A stretch of 64,000 bases of DNA from DYIU01 sp038326775 (GTDB taxonomy: Bacteria; Actinomycetota; Geothermincolia; Fen-727; Anoxymicrobiaceae), in assembly GCA_038326775.1 (NCBI GenBank), contig JBBQKJ010000010.1, forward strand, positions 1 to 64,000, given 5' to 3'. The position numbers were made by a program, and so were the translations under genes. Of the stretch, positions 33,151 through 41,627 are shown piece by piece; the first letter of the stretch is position 1; every line of letters starts with the position of its first letter. The notes beneath the pieces were generated by a model. The model saw nothing but the letters and a program-made list of their open reading frames with translations, searched no databases and was not told the origin of the DNA.

Positions 33151-33726
33151 ATGAGAAAGCTTATCAACCTGACCCTGGTTGTTTTCCTTGGGATCGCCCT
33201 GAGTGGGATGCTCGAGGGCTGCGGTGGCGACAGGGGCAAAGCGCGCGAGTACCTCGAGAGAGGAGATAAGATCATTGTCGTCATAGAGAAGAAAAGCGAG
33301 ACCGTTGGAAGCGATACCCAGACCATGTTCACCGACCTCTTCGGCGCTCTCTCCTCCGGCAAGGCCCCCGATGTCGCCTCGTTCGCCCGGGACTCGGCTC
33401 AGATAAAGACAGTGGTGGACGGTATGATAGCCAAAGCAGCCCGGGCGAAGTCATCCTTCGAGAAGGTATCAACCCTCGAGGACGTGCCCGACTACGCCAG
33501 GTACGTCGATCTGAAGATCAAGATCATCGACCGCCAGGTGGCGGGCCTGAAGCAGCTCGAGACGTTTCTCGATGAGGCCGGGAACAGGCTGGCCGCCAAG
33601 CCGTTCGACCTCATCGCTTTTCAGACATTTGTCACCGGGTTCGGCGACTCCATCCAGAAACAGGGCGAGGAATCCGGCAAGCTCCAGAAGCAGGCCGCGG
33701 ACCTCAAGAAAGAGAAGAAACTCTAA
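33151..33726 (+). CDS. Lipoprotein, helical, paralog of the previous gene
   Basis: 191 residues. Signal peptide MRKLINLTLVVFLGIALSG with a lipobox ending L-E-G-C, then a helical, charged mature region ending KKEKKL. The ATG at 33151 gives a proper signal peptide; TTG at 33130 would place seven polar residues before it. It probably arose by duplication with the gene at 32475; the two share length, architecture and composition but have diverged. No known domain recognised. Confidence 0.6.
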   Translation: MRKLINLTLVVFLGIALSGMLEGCGGDRGKAREYLERGDKIIVVIEKKSETVGSDTQTMFTDLFGALSSGKAPDVASFARDSAQIKTVVDGMIAKAARAKSSFEKVSTLEDVPDYARYVDLKIKIIDRQVAGLKQLETFLDEAGNRLAAKPFDLIAFQTFVTGFGDSIQKQGEESGKLQKQAADLKKEKKL

Positions 33727-33775
33727 GTGCCGGTGCTGATTTCAGGCCTGCTCGCCCACGGAAGGCCCACGAAGC

Positions 33776-34471
33776 TCAGCTTGAGGATTGGTCCTCCGCC
33801 GGCATGGCCCAACCGTCGAGAAGGTCACGTATTTCCGAGGCGGCTTTTGAGACGTCGGCGTTTCCAAATATTGACGAGCCCACCACGACCGTATCCGTCC
33901 CGGCCGCAAGGACCTGGGGTAGGTTTTGCGCCTTTACGCCGCCGTCCACCTCCACCTCGACAGTTACTCCCAGCTCGGCGGCGTCTCTATTTATCGCACC
34001 GACCCTGTTGAGCATCTCAGGCATCAGATTCTGCCCGCCGAATCCCGGGTACACGCACATTACAACAACGAAATCCACCATGCCCAGGTACGGCTTCAAC
34101 TCGAATACCGGCACCTCTGGGCTTATTGCGAGGCCCGGCGAAGCCCCCAGAGAGCGTATCGCGCGTATCACGCTCTCGGAATCCCGGCAGGAACGCAGGT
34201 GGAAAGAGATGCGGTCGGCGCCGGCCTGGGCGAACGTCTCGACCCACTCCGGCGGGTTGTATATCATCAGGTGGCAGTCAAGGGGGACGGTGGTGATTCG
34301 CTTCGCCGTCTGGACCACCATGGGACCGAACGTTATGTTGGGCACAAAGTGACCGTCCATGACATCGAGGTGGATGTAGTCGGAGTACGGCTCGATAGCA
34401 CGTATAGCCTTTCCCAGGTCGGCGAAATCGGCGTTCAGAATCGATGGGGCCAGCCTGACGTTGTCTTGCAT
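33776..34471 (-). CDS. rpe: Ribulose-phosphate 3-epimerase
   Basis: 231 residues; interconverts ribulose-5-P and xylulose-5-P in the pentose phosphate pathway. TIM-barrel signatures are LAPSILNADFADLG, HLDVMDGHFVPNITFG, CHLMIYNPPEW, VYPGFGGQNLMPEML and EVDGGV. The C-terminus has about ten extra residues. The ribosome site AAGGAG sits in one arm of a small GCTCC-TTT-GGAGC hairpin upstream (about 34483-34495). It follows the glutamate synthase genes on the same strand by about 90 bases. Confidence 0.94.
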   Translation of the reverse strand: MQDNVRLAPSILNADFADLGKAIRAIEPYSDYIHLDVMDGHFVPNITFGPMVVQTAKRITTVPLDCHLMIYNPPEWVETFAQAGADRISFHLRSCRDSESVIRAIRSLGASPGLAISPEVPVFELKPYLGMVDFVVVMCVYPGFGGQNLMPEMLNRVGAINRDAAELGVTVEVEVDGGVKAQNLPQVLAAGTDTVVVGSSIFGNADVSKAASEIRDLLDGWAMPAEDQSSS

Positions 34472-34562
34472 GCCAATGCGCTCCTTTGGAGCATAGGGGC
34501 AACTCTACACCAAAGATTATACTCCCGGCGCCGGTCGCGCGCGGCCGCCGCAACCGCAGAGT

Positions 34563-35336
34563 TCAATAGCAGTACATGTTGCCGTAAGGCCTGTGCGAAA
34601 ACGGCATCAGCTTGGCGAATTCGTCTATAGATACCGGGGAGATGTCGGCCCCGGTCTCGGCCGCGAACTCGGCGAGAAGGCTCTCCAGCTGACAGCGGTC
34701 TTCTTCCTCAAGCGGAAACACCCTGACCTCTTCCCCGAGCTGTCGTTCCGATACCTGACCACGAAGAAAGATGACACCGCCGTGCATGCCGGTTCCCACG
34801 TAGTTTCCGACGAGAGGGCCTTCCTCCGCATTCAGGCCCAGCAGCACCATGACACCGCCGGCCATGTATTCACCGAAGAAGTCGCCGGCGCGGCCGCCCG
34901 CCACGATCACCGGCACCTGGTCCTTGAAGGACTTCATGTGGATACCGACCCGGTAACCGACGTTGCCGAGGACGAATATCCTGCCACCGCGCATCCCGTA
35001 GCCCATGACATCGCCCACATGGCCTTTCACCACTATCTTGCCGCTGTTCATGGTGTTGCCGACCCCGTCCTGCGCATTTTCGTTCACGAACAGCGTGGGG
35101 CCGTCCATGAAAGCCCCAAGATCGTTTCCTGGGACGCCGTTGACGATGATCCGCACCTTGTCCGTCAGGCCGTCGCCTATGTAGCGCTGACCGTTAACGC
35201 CGTCGAGCGTTATCTCCCGGCAGCCCTCCGCAATAAGGCCGCGTACCCGGCAGTTCAGGTCTTTGTAGTGGACGCCTGTCGCGTCGACGGTCATGCTCTT
35301 CGACCCCGTCTTGTCGCTGGTGGCCGCCTTCCCCAT
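34563..35336 (-). CDS. Glutamate synthase GXGXG (gamma) domain protein
   Basis: 257 residues forming the right-handed beta-helix that is the C-terminal domain of glutamate synthase large subunits, here as its own gene. Repeated G-x-G-x-G-like turns run through residues 30-190 (e.g. GDVMGYGMRGGRIFV, GGRAGDFFGEYMAGGVMVLLG). The ATG at 35336 follows GAGGGA; the 53-residue extension upstream lacks family similarity. It is the last of the three glutamate synthase genes, 14 bases after the FMN subunit gene, as in archaeal-type split enzymes. Confidence 0.85.
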   Translation of the reverse strand: MGKAATSDKTGSKSMTVDATGVHYKDLNCRVRGLIAEGCREITLDGVNGQRYIGDGLTDKVRIIVNGVPGNDLGAFMDGPTLFVNENAQDGVGNTMNSGKIVVKGHVGDVMGYGMRGGRIFVLGNVGYRVGIHMKSFKDQVPVIVAGGRAGDFFGEYMAGGVMVLLGLNAEEGPLVGNYVGTGMHGGVIFLRGQVSERQLGEEVRVFPLEEEDRCQLESLLAEFAAETGADISPVSIDEFAKLMPFSHRPYGNMYCY

Positions 35337-35350
35337 GTCTTCCCTCGCTC

Positions 35351-36853
35351 TCACCTTCCGGCTGCTTTCACGTCGAGTATCTCGGTTGTCATCTCGTCGA
35401 GGCCAAGGGCGCGCAGCCTCTCCCTGTTTCCCCGAAGCGATTCGACCGCGTTGACGCCCAGCGCCCCCAGTATCTCCTTCAGCTCGAGCGACCACGCGTT
35501 TATGAGGTTCACCAACCGCTCGGCCCCCCAGTCGGGGTCAAGCCTTCCGGTGAGCTCCGGCCGCTGGGTGGCCAGGCCCCAGGAGCAGTTCCCGGTATAG
35601 CACTTCTGGCAGAGCCTGCACCCCAGCGCGATGAGCGCGGCCGTGCCTACGCCCACGGCGTCCGCCCCCAGCGCTATCGCCTTTGCCACGTCGGCGCTGG
35701 ACCGTATTCCCCCCGCCGCGATGATCGAGACCCAGTTCCTTATGCCTTCACTGCGAAGCTGCTGATCGACGACGGCAAGCGCTATCTCGACGGGGATGCC
35801 CACGTGATCGCGTATGACCGCCGGGGCCGCCCCCGTTCCGCCGCGGAACCCGTCCAGGTAGATGATATCGGCCCCCGCTCTCGCGATTCCGCTGGCGATG
35901 GCCGCTACGTTGTGTACGGCCGCTATCTTGACCGACACCGGCTTGTAGCCGGTCGCCTCTTTGATCGCGTAGATCAACTGCCGCAGGTCCTCTATGGAAT
36001 AGATGTCGTGGTGTGGGGCGGGCGAAAGCGCGTCGGTGCCGATCGGTATCATGCGCGTACTCGAAACTTCTCTTCCTATCTTCTCCCCCGGCAGGTGGCC
36101 GCCGATGCCGGGCTTGGCGCCCTGGCCCACCTTGATCTCGACCGCCACGCCTCGGTTGAGGTACTCGGAGTGGACCCCGAACCTGCCAGACGCGCACTGG
36201 ACTATTACATTGTCGGCGTAAGGATACAACTCCTCGTGAAGCCCGCCCTCACCGGTGTTCATTACCGTCCCCAGCCGTTCCGCCGCGATTGCCAGCGCCT
36301 TGTGGACGTTGAGGCTGACCGACCCGTAAGACATCCCGCTGAATATTATCGGAATGTCCAGCTTTATATTGTTGCTTATCTTCGTGTCCAGCTTGTAACC
36401 GCCGTTTGAGGGCTCCAAGACCAGACGGTCTGGCTTGCGGCCAAGGTATGTGCGCAGCTCCATAGGTTCGCGCAGCGGGTCGATTGAAGGGTTTGTGACC
36501 TGGCAGGCGTCTATCAGCAGGTGGTCGAACACGTTCAGCCAGGGCTGGTCGTTGCCCATGCCGGTCAGTATCATGCCGGAGCTCTCCGCCTGCTTCCATA
36601 TTGCCTTGCGACGGTCGACATCCCAGGAGGCGTGCTCGCGGAACGCCAGCGGGTTTCGGGCGATGGATATCGCCTCCTCCGGGCAGAACACCACGCACCT
36701 GTGGCAGGCGACGCACTTTGAGGCATCCGACGTGACCCTGTCCTTGAAGTCGAAGACCCCGAACCCGCAGTTGAGCGTGCAGCGTTTGCACTTACGGCAT
36801 CGCTCGTGGTCCACGACCACCTGGAACTCGTTCGTAACCATGTTGCCCGGCAT
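35351..36853 (-). CDS. gltB: Glutamate synthase FMN domain subunit with N-terminal ferredoxin domain
   Basis: 500 residues. Residues about 10-60 are a two-cluster ferredoxin (CRKCKRCTLNCG, CVACHRCVVFC). The rest is the FMN-binding synthase barrel with GGTGAAP and the canonical 3Fe-4S motif (GCRLCQKCYTGNC). It makes glutamate from 2-oxoglutarate and the ammonia delivered from glutamine, with electrons probably entering through the ferredoxin domain. It overlaps the amidotransferase gene by one base. Archaeal-type split organisation; contrast with the 3Fe-4S-less homolog at 3169-4749. Confidence 0.9.
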   Translation of the reverse strand: MPGNMVTNEFQVVVDHERCRKCKRCTLNCGFGVFDFKDRVTSDASKCVACHRCVVFCPEEAISIARNPLAFREHASWDVDRRKAIWKQAESSGMILTGMGNDQPWLNVFDHLLIDACQVTNPSIDPLREPMELRTYLGRKPDRLVLEPSNGGYKLDTKISNNIKLDIPIIFSGMSYGSVSLNVHKALAIAAERLGTVMNTGEGGLHEELYPYADNVIVQCASGRFGVHSEYLNRGVAVEIKVGQGAKPGIGGHLPGEKIGREVSSTRMIPIGTDALSPAPHHDIYSIEDLRQLIYAIKEATGYKPVSVKIAAVHNVAAIASGIARAGADIIYLDGFRGGTGAAPAVIRDHVGIPVEIALAVVDQQLRSEGIRNWVSIIAAGGIRSSADVAKAIALGADAVGVGTAALIALGCRLCQKCYTGNCSWGLATQRPELTGRLDPDWGAERLVNLINAWSLELKEILGALGVNAVESLRGNRERLRALGLDEMTTEILDVKAAGR

Positions 36854-37974
36854 CAGAGGTCACCCTTCAGTTCCCCGATGACCGGCTGGCCCGCGCTCGG
36901 GGCCCATACACGGTCCGGCCGTGGACATATTTGCCTAATGGCCGACTCCTCGCTCGAGATATAGAGGAAGTCATCCTTACCGGCCGCGACAAGCGGCCGC
37001 AGCTTTATCCTGTCGTTCAAACCGACTATGCCGCGGGAGTATCCCACGATCACCGCGAACGGCCCGTTCACGAGCGCGCTGCCGTAGGCCACGCGCAGAG
37101 CCTCCTCGAGCTCACGCTCGATCGGGTCGGACTCGTTATCTATGTCTTTCCAGAAAGGCGCCGCCAGAACTTTGCAGGCGACCTCGAGAGGCAACCTGTG
37201 CTTACGGACAAGGAGGTCAAACAGGTACGCCATCACCTCTGTGTCTGTCAGCAGCGTGCACTCGTAGCCGAACATCTCCAGGTAGCGCTTGTTGATGCCG
37301 TAGGAGGATATCTCGCCGTTGTGCACGACAGCCCAGTCGAGGATATTAAACGGGTGGGCGCCTCCCCACCAACCGGGTGTATTCGTGGGAAATCTTCCGT
37401 GGCCTATCCAGCTGTAACCCGAGTAATCGGGCAGGCGGTAGAACTCGCCTACGTCCTCCGCGAACCCGACCGCCTTGAATACCCCCATGTTCTTGCCACT
37501 TGAGAAGACGAAGGTCCCCGGCACAGTCGTATTGATGCCCATGACCAGCCTTACCATGAAGTCATCTGGCTCGATTGCCTCAGCAAGGAGCTTCTCTCCC
37601 CTCGGCAGTGCGAAGTAACGGCGCAGTTCGGGAACGTCCTGTATCTGGGGGCTCGGAAGTGTAGGTATCTCCTCGGCGGCCTCGACCTCGAGGTTCATCT
37701 CGAGCATCTCCTCGCATGCGGCCCTGCCGTCAGCGTCCTCGAACATTATATGGAGCGCGTAGTGGTCATTGTATCTCGGGTATATCCCGTACCCCGCGAA
37801 GCCTCCGCCCAACCCGTTGCCCCGGTCGTGCAAGACCTTCATTGACTCGATGATGACGTCTCCGCCTATCATCTTGCCGTCCTGGCTTATCACGCCGGAG
37901 AGCCCACAGGCCGCCGGGACACGGCTCTCGTCCACTCGCCACTTCGAATACTTATCACCGAACGCCAATGTCAA
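36853..37974 (-). CDS. Glutamate synthase class II glutamine amidotransferase subunit
   Basis: 373 residues with the Ntn-hydrolase amidotransferase fold. The likely catalytic cysteine is C23 (CGLSGVISQDG), so 22 residues would need removal to expose it, as in other glutamate synthases. Later motifs GHGRFPTNTPG and VVHNGEISSYGINKRYLE bind glutamine. It overlaps the HdrBC gene upstream by 4 bases (ATGA) and the FMN subunit gene downstream by one base, so tight coupling of the subunits is expected. Confidence 0.87.
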   Translation of the reverse strand: MTLAFGDKYSKWRVDESRVPAACGLSGVISQDGKMIGGDVIIESMKVLHDRGNGLGGGFAGYGIYPRYNDHYALHIMFEDADGRAACEEMLEMNLEVEAAEEIPTLPSPQIQDVPELRRYFALPRGEKLLAEAIEPDDFMVRLVMGINTTVPGTFVFSSGKNMGVFKAVGFAEDVGEFYRLPDYSGYSWIGHGRFPTNTPGWWGGAHPFNILDWAVVHNGEISSYGINKRYLEMFGYECTLLTDTEVMAYLFDLLVRKHRLPLEVACKVLAAPFWKDIDNESDPIERELEEALRVAYGSALVNGPFAVIVGYSRGIVGLNDRIKLRPLVAAGKDDFLYISSEESAIRQICPRPDRVWAPSAGQPVIGELKGDL

Positions 37975-39308
37975 CCATCCTTCCCTTCGAAAGTGTCCTT
38001 TAAGAGCCTGGCGAGCTCCGCGGTGCCGGGTTCAGCGACGGGCCCCAGACCCAGCCTGGCACGGGCTCTTTCCCTTGCCTTTCCCAGCACGCCCGTTTTA
38101 TGGAACATCTCTATGCCCTGCAGCGTCTCGGCCGGACCGATACCCCGATCGAGCGCCATGCGCTTGGCCTCCTTGAAGACCTTCATCATACCGAAGTTGT
38201 TCGGGCACATATCGGTGCAGGTGCCGCATTCCAGGCATTTCCATATATCGTCCCCGACGATGACCTCTTCAGCTTCTCCCGCCAGGATACGGGACAGGAC
38301 ACCGTGGGGTTGATACGTGTCATCGACCTGCGCTACCGGACAATCGTTGGAGCATGATTCGCAGTCTACGCATGTGAGCATTGCCTGGTAGTCGAATTCT
38401 TCCGGTACGGCCCGGCGAATCCGCCGCAGCTCATCCCAGCGGTCAACAAACGGCTCGACCGGGACCCTGTGCATATCCAGGCCTAACTCCGCCGGGGAGA
38501 AGCCGAGCGCGAGCCCGGCAAGCTCCGTGTAATACAAGACCGGGATGCTCATACCCTCCATCTGCTTCTGGATAACCATCTGCTGCGTCTCGAACTGCCC
38601 GAAGCACGCCGGGCAGGTAACGATCAATGCGTCCGCTTGCTCCCGCTCGAGCTCGAGCAGTTTGAGCCTGGCGCTTTCCATCGACTCCTCCGGGTTGCCC
38701 GCGCGCCCTAGAGCTTCGCCGCAGCACATGAGCTTGGACTCGTAATCTATACTGGTGGCTCCAAGGCACTCTACAAGGTGGTCGAGCTTCACTGGGTGCA
38801 GGGAGTCGTCCATACGTACTGTGGGCGACGGCCTCAAGACCTGGCAACCAACATGGACGCCCACCCTCATGCCATCGAGCCGGCGCTCCACCTTCCTGGC
38901 GATGACATCCGGCCCAACCTTGTCATGGAGCACCTCGACAATGTGATACACGGAAGTGCGGAAATTGTAGGAGAGGCCGATTTCCTCGAGGCGCCCCGAT
39001 ACTTGCTTCCGTAGCGCGCTCGAGGCGCTGAAGGCGCTTATCGCACTCCGGAAACTCGCGTAGCAACCGTTGCAGGCGACCAGCAGGTCGCCCCCGTTCT
39101 TCTCGGCTAGCGCAAGGTTGCGCGCGGCGGTAAGGTACCACGCCTCCTCCGAGAGCGTCTCAACGAGGAACTTCTCCGGGCAGCAAGTGAACCCCTCGAC
39201 CTCTTGGTACCTGACGCCAAGCTCATCGAGCACCAGGCGCAGGGACTTCTCGAGGAAAGGAAACCTGCCAGGTATTGTGCAACCCCAGAAGAAAATGTAC
39301 TCGCTCAC
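37971..39308 (-). CDS. HdrB-HdrC-like fusion Fe-S protein heading the glutamate synthase operon
   Basis: 445 residues. The N-terminal HdrB-like half has CCG motifs (FFWGCTIPGRFPFLEKS, LMCCGEALGRAG, CPACFGQF). The C-terminal HdrC-like half has two [4Fe-4S] motifs (CVDCESCSNDC and CLECGTCTDMC). It belongs to heterodisulfide reductase BC relatives that pass electrons to or from thiol/disulfide-type or flavin partners. As first gene of the operon, overlapping the amidotransferase, it is a candidate electron donor for glutamate synthase in place of GltD. The GTG start at 39308 has AGGAAG about 12 bases upstream. Confidence 0.75.
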   Translation of the reverse strand: MSEYIFFWGCTIPGRFPFLEKSLRLVLDELGVRYQEVEGFTCCPEKFLVETLSEEAWYLTAARNLALAEKNGGDLLVACNGCYASFRSAISAFSASSALRKQVSGRLEEIGLSYNFRTSVYHIVEVLHDKVGPDVIARKVERRLDGMRVGVHVGCQVLRPSPTVRMDDSLHPVKLDHLVECLGATSIDYESKLMCCGEALGRAGNPEESMESARLKLLELEREQADALIVTCPACFGQFETQQMVIQKQMEGMSIPVLYYTELAGLALGFSPAELGLDMHRVPVEPFVDRWDELRRIRRAVPEEFDYQAMLTCVDCESCSNDCPVAQVDDTYQPHGVLSRILAGEAEEVIVGDDIWKCLECGTCTDMCPNNFGMMKVFKEAKRMALDRGIGPAETLQGIEMFHKTGVLGKARERARARLGLGPVAEPGTAELARLLKDTFEGKDG

Positions 39309-39354
39309 TTGAATAGACGCTTCCTAACCTGTGTTTTCTTTCAATATCCTGCGA

Positions 39355-39383
39355 ATTCTAGCACCCATAATACATACGTTCAA
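39355..39383 (-). promoter_or_regulatory. Promoter of the HdrBC-glutamate synthase operon
   Basis: The minus strand has TTGAAC (39383-39378), a 17-base spacer and TAGAAT (39360-39355). The -35 is good, unlike those of glnA and amt, and no GlnR half-site array was found here. Confidence 0.65.
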
Positions 39384-39494
39384 TGACGGCCGCCAACGCC
39401 ATCTTTGACCCCTTCATCGTGGTCACAGTCAAACGCAAAGCGCCCCACCGTGCACCAGGTGAGGCGAATTGCGGTCGCGGAAAGTCTCAATCTC

Positions 39495-40832
39495 TCATAA
39501 TATCGACAGGTGGCATTCGAGCTCGTACTCGGTCACTTGCGCCCTGTACTCCTCCCACTCGATCTTCTTGTCGATGATAAGGTTTTCGAACACGTGGTCG
39601 CCAAGGCACTCTCTCAACAGCTCGCTTTTCTCGGCAAGGCGTATGGCCTCCCAGAGGTCCTCCGGCAGCGACTCGATGCCAAGCTCCCTGCGCTCCCGCT
39701 CTCCCATCTCGTATATGTTGCGCTCGACGGGCTCACCGGGGTCAATGTTTTCCTCCATGCCCTTGAGGCCCGCCGCTAGCATCGCGGCGAACGCCAGGTA
39801 CGGGTTGGCGGCCGGGTCGGGCGAGCGGAACTCCACCCTGGTGGACTTCTCCTTTCCCGGCTTGTACACGGGAACCCTGATCATGTCCGAGCGGTTGCGC
39901 CGCGCCCAGGACAGGTAGACGGGAGCCTCGTACCCGGGAACGAGCCTCTTATAGGAGTTAACCCACTGGTTTGTGACCAGGCACATTTCCGGGGCGTACT
40001 TCATGAGGCCGCCGATGAAGCTCTTGGCCTCCCTGGTCAGGAAATACTTGTCGTTCGCGTCGAAGAACGCGTTGGCGTCACCCTTGAACAGCGACATGTG
40101 CGTGTGCATCCCGCTGCCGTTCTCACCAAAAAGAGGCTTGGGCATGAAGGTCGCGTACACCCCGTGCTTCATTGCCACCTCCTTGATGACAAGACGGTAG
40201 GTCATTGCGTTGTCGGCCATCTGCAGGGCGTCGGTGTAGCGCAGGTCTATCTCGTGCTGGCTTGGGCCCACCTCGTGGTGGCTGTACTCGACCCCTATGC
40301 CCATCTCCTCGAGTGTTAGCACCATATCGCGGCGCAGGTCGCTTGCAACGTCCAGGGGGGTAAGATCAAAGTAGCCGCCGTGGTCTATCACCTCCGGAGG
40401 GTACTTATCGTTCGCGAAAACGTAGAACTCGAGTTCCGGCCCCACATAGAAGGTGTAGCCCAGATCCTGAGCCTTCATGAGGTTCCTCTTGAGCACGTAG
40501 CGCGGGTCGCCGGCATGCGGGCTGCGGTCTGGCTCGACTATGTCGCAGAACATGCGCGCCACGGCGCTATGGCCGCTGGGCCGCCAGGGCAGCAGGGCGA
40601 ATGTTGAAGGGTCCGGCTGCGCGATCATATCGCTCTCGTCGATCCGGGCGAAACCCTGGATCGAGGACCCGTCGAACCCCATTCCGCTGTCCATGGCCTC
40701 CTCCAACTCCTCCCTGGTAATGGCGAAGCTCTTTAGGAAACCCAGGATATCGGTGAACCAGAGCCTTATGAACTTGACGTCGTGCTCCCTGACGGCCTCG
40801 AGTACGTACGCTTTGTCCGGGGTGTCAGTCAT
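39495..40832 (-). CDS. glnA: Glutamine synthetase type I
   Basis: 445 residues; ATP-dependent formation of glutamine from glutamate and ammonia. Signatures: MGFDGSSIQGFARIDESDM, GPELEFYVF, KPLFGENGSGMHTHMS and YEAPVYLSWARRNRS. The short GSI-alpha form is indicated; the adenylylation-site tyrosine region of GSI-beta is not evident, so control is probably transcriptional and by feedback. The ATG at 40832 follows GGGAGGG. glnR lies directly upstream and the glnA promoter has a four-half-site GlnR operator. Confidence 0.95.
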   Translation of the reverse strand: MTDTPDKAYVLEAVREHDVKFIRLWFTDILGFLKSFAITREELEEAMDSGMGFDGSSIQGFARIDESDMIAQPDPSTFALLPWRPSGHSAVARMFCDIVEPDRSPHAGDPRYVLKRNLMKAQDLGYTFYVGPELEFYVFANDKYPPEVIDHGGYFDLTPLDVASDLRRDMVLTLEEMGIGVEYSHHEVGPSQHEIDLRYTDALQMADNAMTYRLVIKEVAMKHGVYATFMPKPLFGENGSGMHTHMSLFKGDANAFFDANDKYFLTREAKSFIGGLMKYAPEMCLVTNQWVNSYKRLVPGYEAPVYLSWARRNRSDMIRVPVYKPGKEKSTRVEFRSPDPAANPYLAFAAMLAAGLKGMEENIDPGEPVERNIYEMGERERRELGIESLPEDLWEAIRLAEKSELLRECLGDHVFENLIIDKKIEWEEYRAQVTEYELECHLSIL

Positions 40833-40872
40833 GAGCCCTCCCTTTGATCTGATGGCGTTCATTACGCATTTG

Positions 40873-40926
40873 ATTGTAGGGCAGGGTTGTTTCGGAAATG
40901 TTTCCGACCGGTGAAATTGTTGTTAA
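40873..40926 (-). promoter_or_regulatory. glnA promoter with four-half-site GlnR-type operator
   Basis: On the minus strand, half-sites TTAAC, TTCAC, GAAAC and GAAAC (40926 down to 40889) are spaced by six bases each. Ten bases later comes TACAAT (40878-40873). No -35 box is present where it should be; the last two half-sites occupy that position. Geometry is identical to the amt promoter. Confidence 0.78.
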
Positions 40927-40952
40927 TAAAGCGACGTCGCTATCGGGCTTCC

Positions 40953-41618
40953 TCAGGCGGAAACGAAACGGTAACCGACGCCGTGTACCGTCTCAATGTA
41001 ACTCCGCTTACCCTCGATCTTGGCCCTCAGCCGGCGGACGTGGACGTCAACCGTTCTGGTCCCGCCGAAGTAGTCGTAGCCCCAGATGCCTCTGAGCAGC
41101 TCCTCCCTGGTGAACGCCTTCCCTGGTGAGCCCGCCAGCTTTCTCAGAAGCTCGAACTCTTTGAACGTGAGGTCTACCGGCTTTATGTCCAGGAAGACCT
41201 GGTGCGCTTCCAGGTTTATTACGAGCTCGCCGAACACCACGGCTTCGCCCTCTCCGCCGCGCCGGAGCGCGACCACTTTTACCCTGGAGACAAGCTCCCC
41301 GGCGCCACCCGGCGCCACCATGAAATCATCGACGACCCTGAGGGTATCGGTGTCCTCCAGCCTGTCCATGCTTCCCATGGTTGTGATTAGCGGCACCCGG
41401 GACATCCATCCGCCGGCGCGGTTCATCGACGCCCTGGTTTCCCTGGCAAGGCGGGTGGGTGGGTTAGCGAGGACTACTGCGGAAAGGGGCTCGAGGTCCG
41501 GGCTCTCCAACTCGGAGGGGCTCTCGAGAAGTACTGCGGCAATATCCAGCAATTCCAACCCATCCAGCAGGCTGCCAGCATATTCCGACCCGTCACTGTG
41601 GAAAGCGTAAGCCGCCAT
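40953..41618 (-). CDS. glnR: GlnR-type nitrogen regulator (OmpR family, atypical receiver)
   Basis: 221 residues. The C-terminal winged helix (about 125-220) closely follows actinobacterial GlnR: VDLTFKEFELLRKLA, then WGYDYFGGTRTVDVHVRRLR and VGYRF. The N-terminal receiver-like domain lacks the usual phospho-acceptor Asp (the segment reads AVVLANPP), in line with phosphorylation-independent GlnR proteins. It lies between nadE and glnA, and its predicted binding arrays occur at glnA and amt. Target of the N-terminal domain (protein or metabolite) is unknown. Confidence 0.82.
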   Translation of the reverse strand: MAAYAFHSDGSEYAGSLLDGLELLDIAAVLLESPSELESPDLEPLSAVVLANPPTRLARETRASMNRAGGWMSRVPLITTMGSMDRLEDTDTLRVVDDFMVAPGGAGELVSRVKVVALRRGGEGEAVVFGELVINLEAHQVFLDIKPVDLTFKEFELLRKLAGSPGKAFTREELLRGIWGYDYFGGTRTVDVHVRRLRAKIEGKRSYIETVHGVGYRFVSA

Positions 41619-41627
41619 GGCCAGGCC

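Noticed and set aside
39309..39494. GlnR operator before the glutamate synthase operon
   Set aside because: No array of GTnAC/GAAAC half-sites at 11-bp spacing; a normal -35/-10 promoter is present instead.
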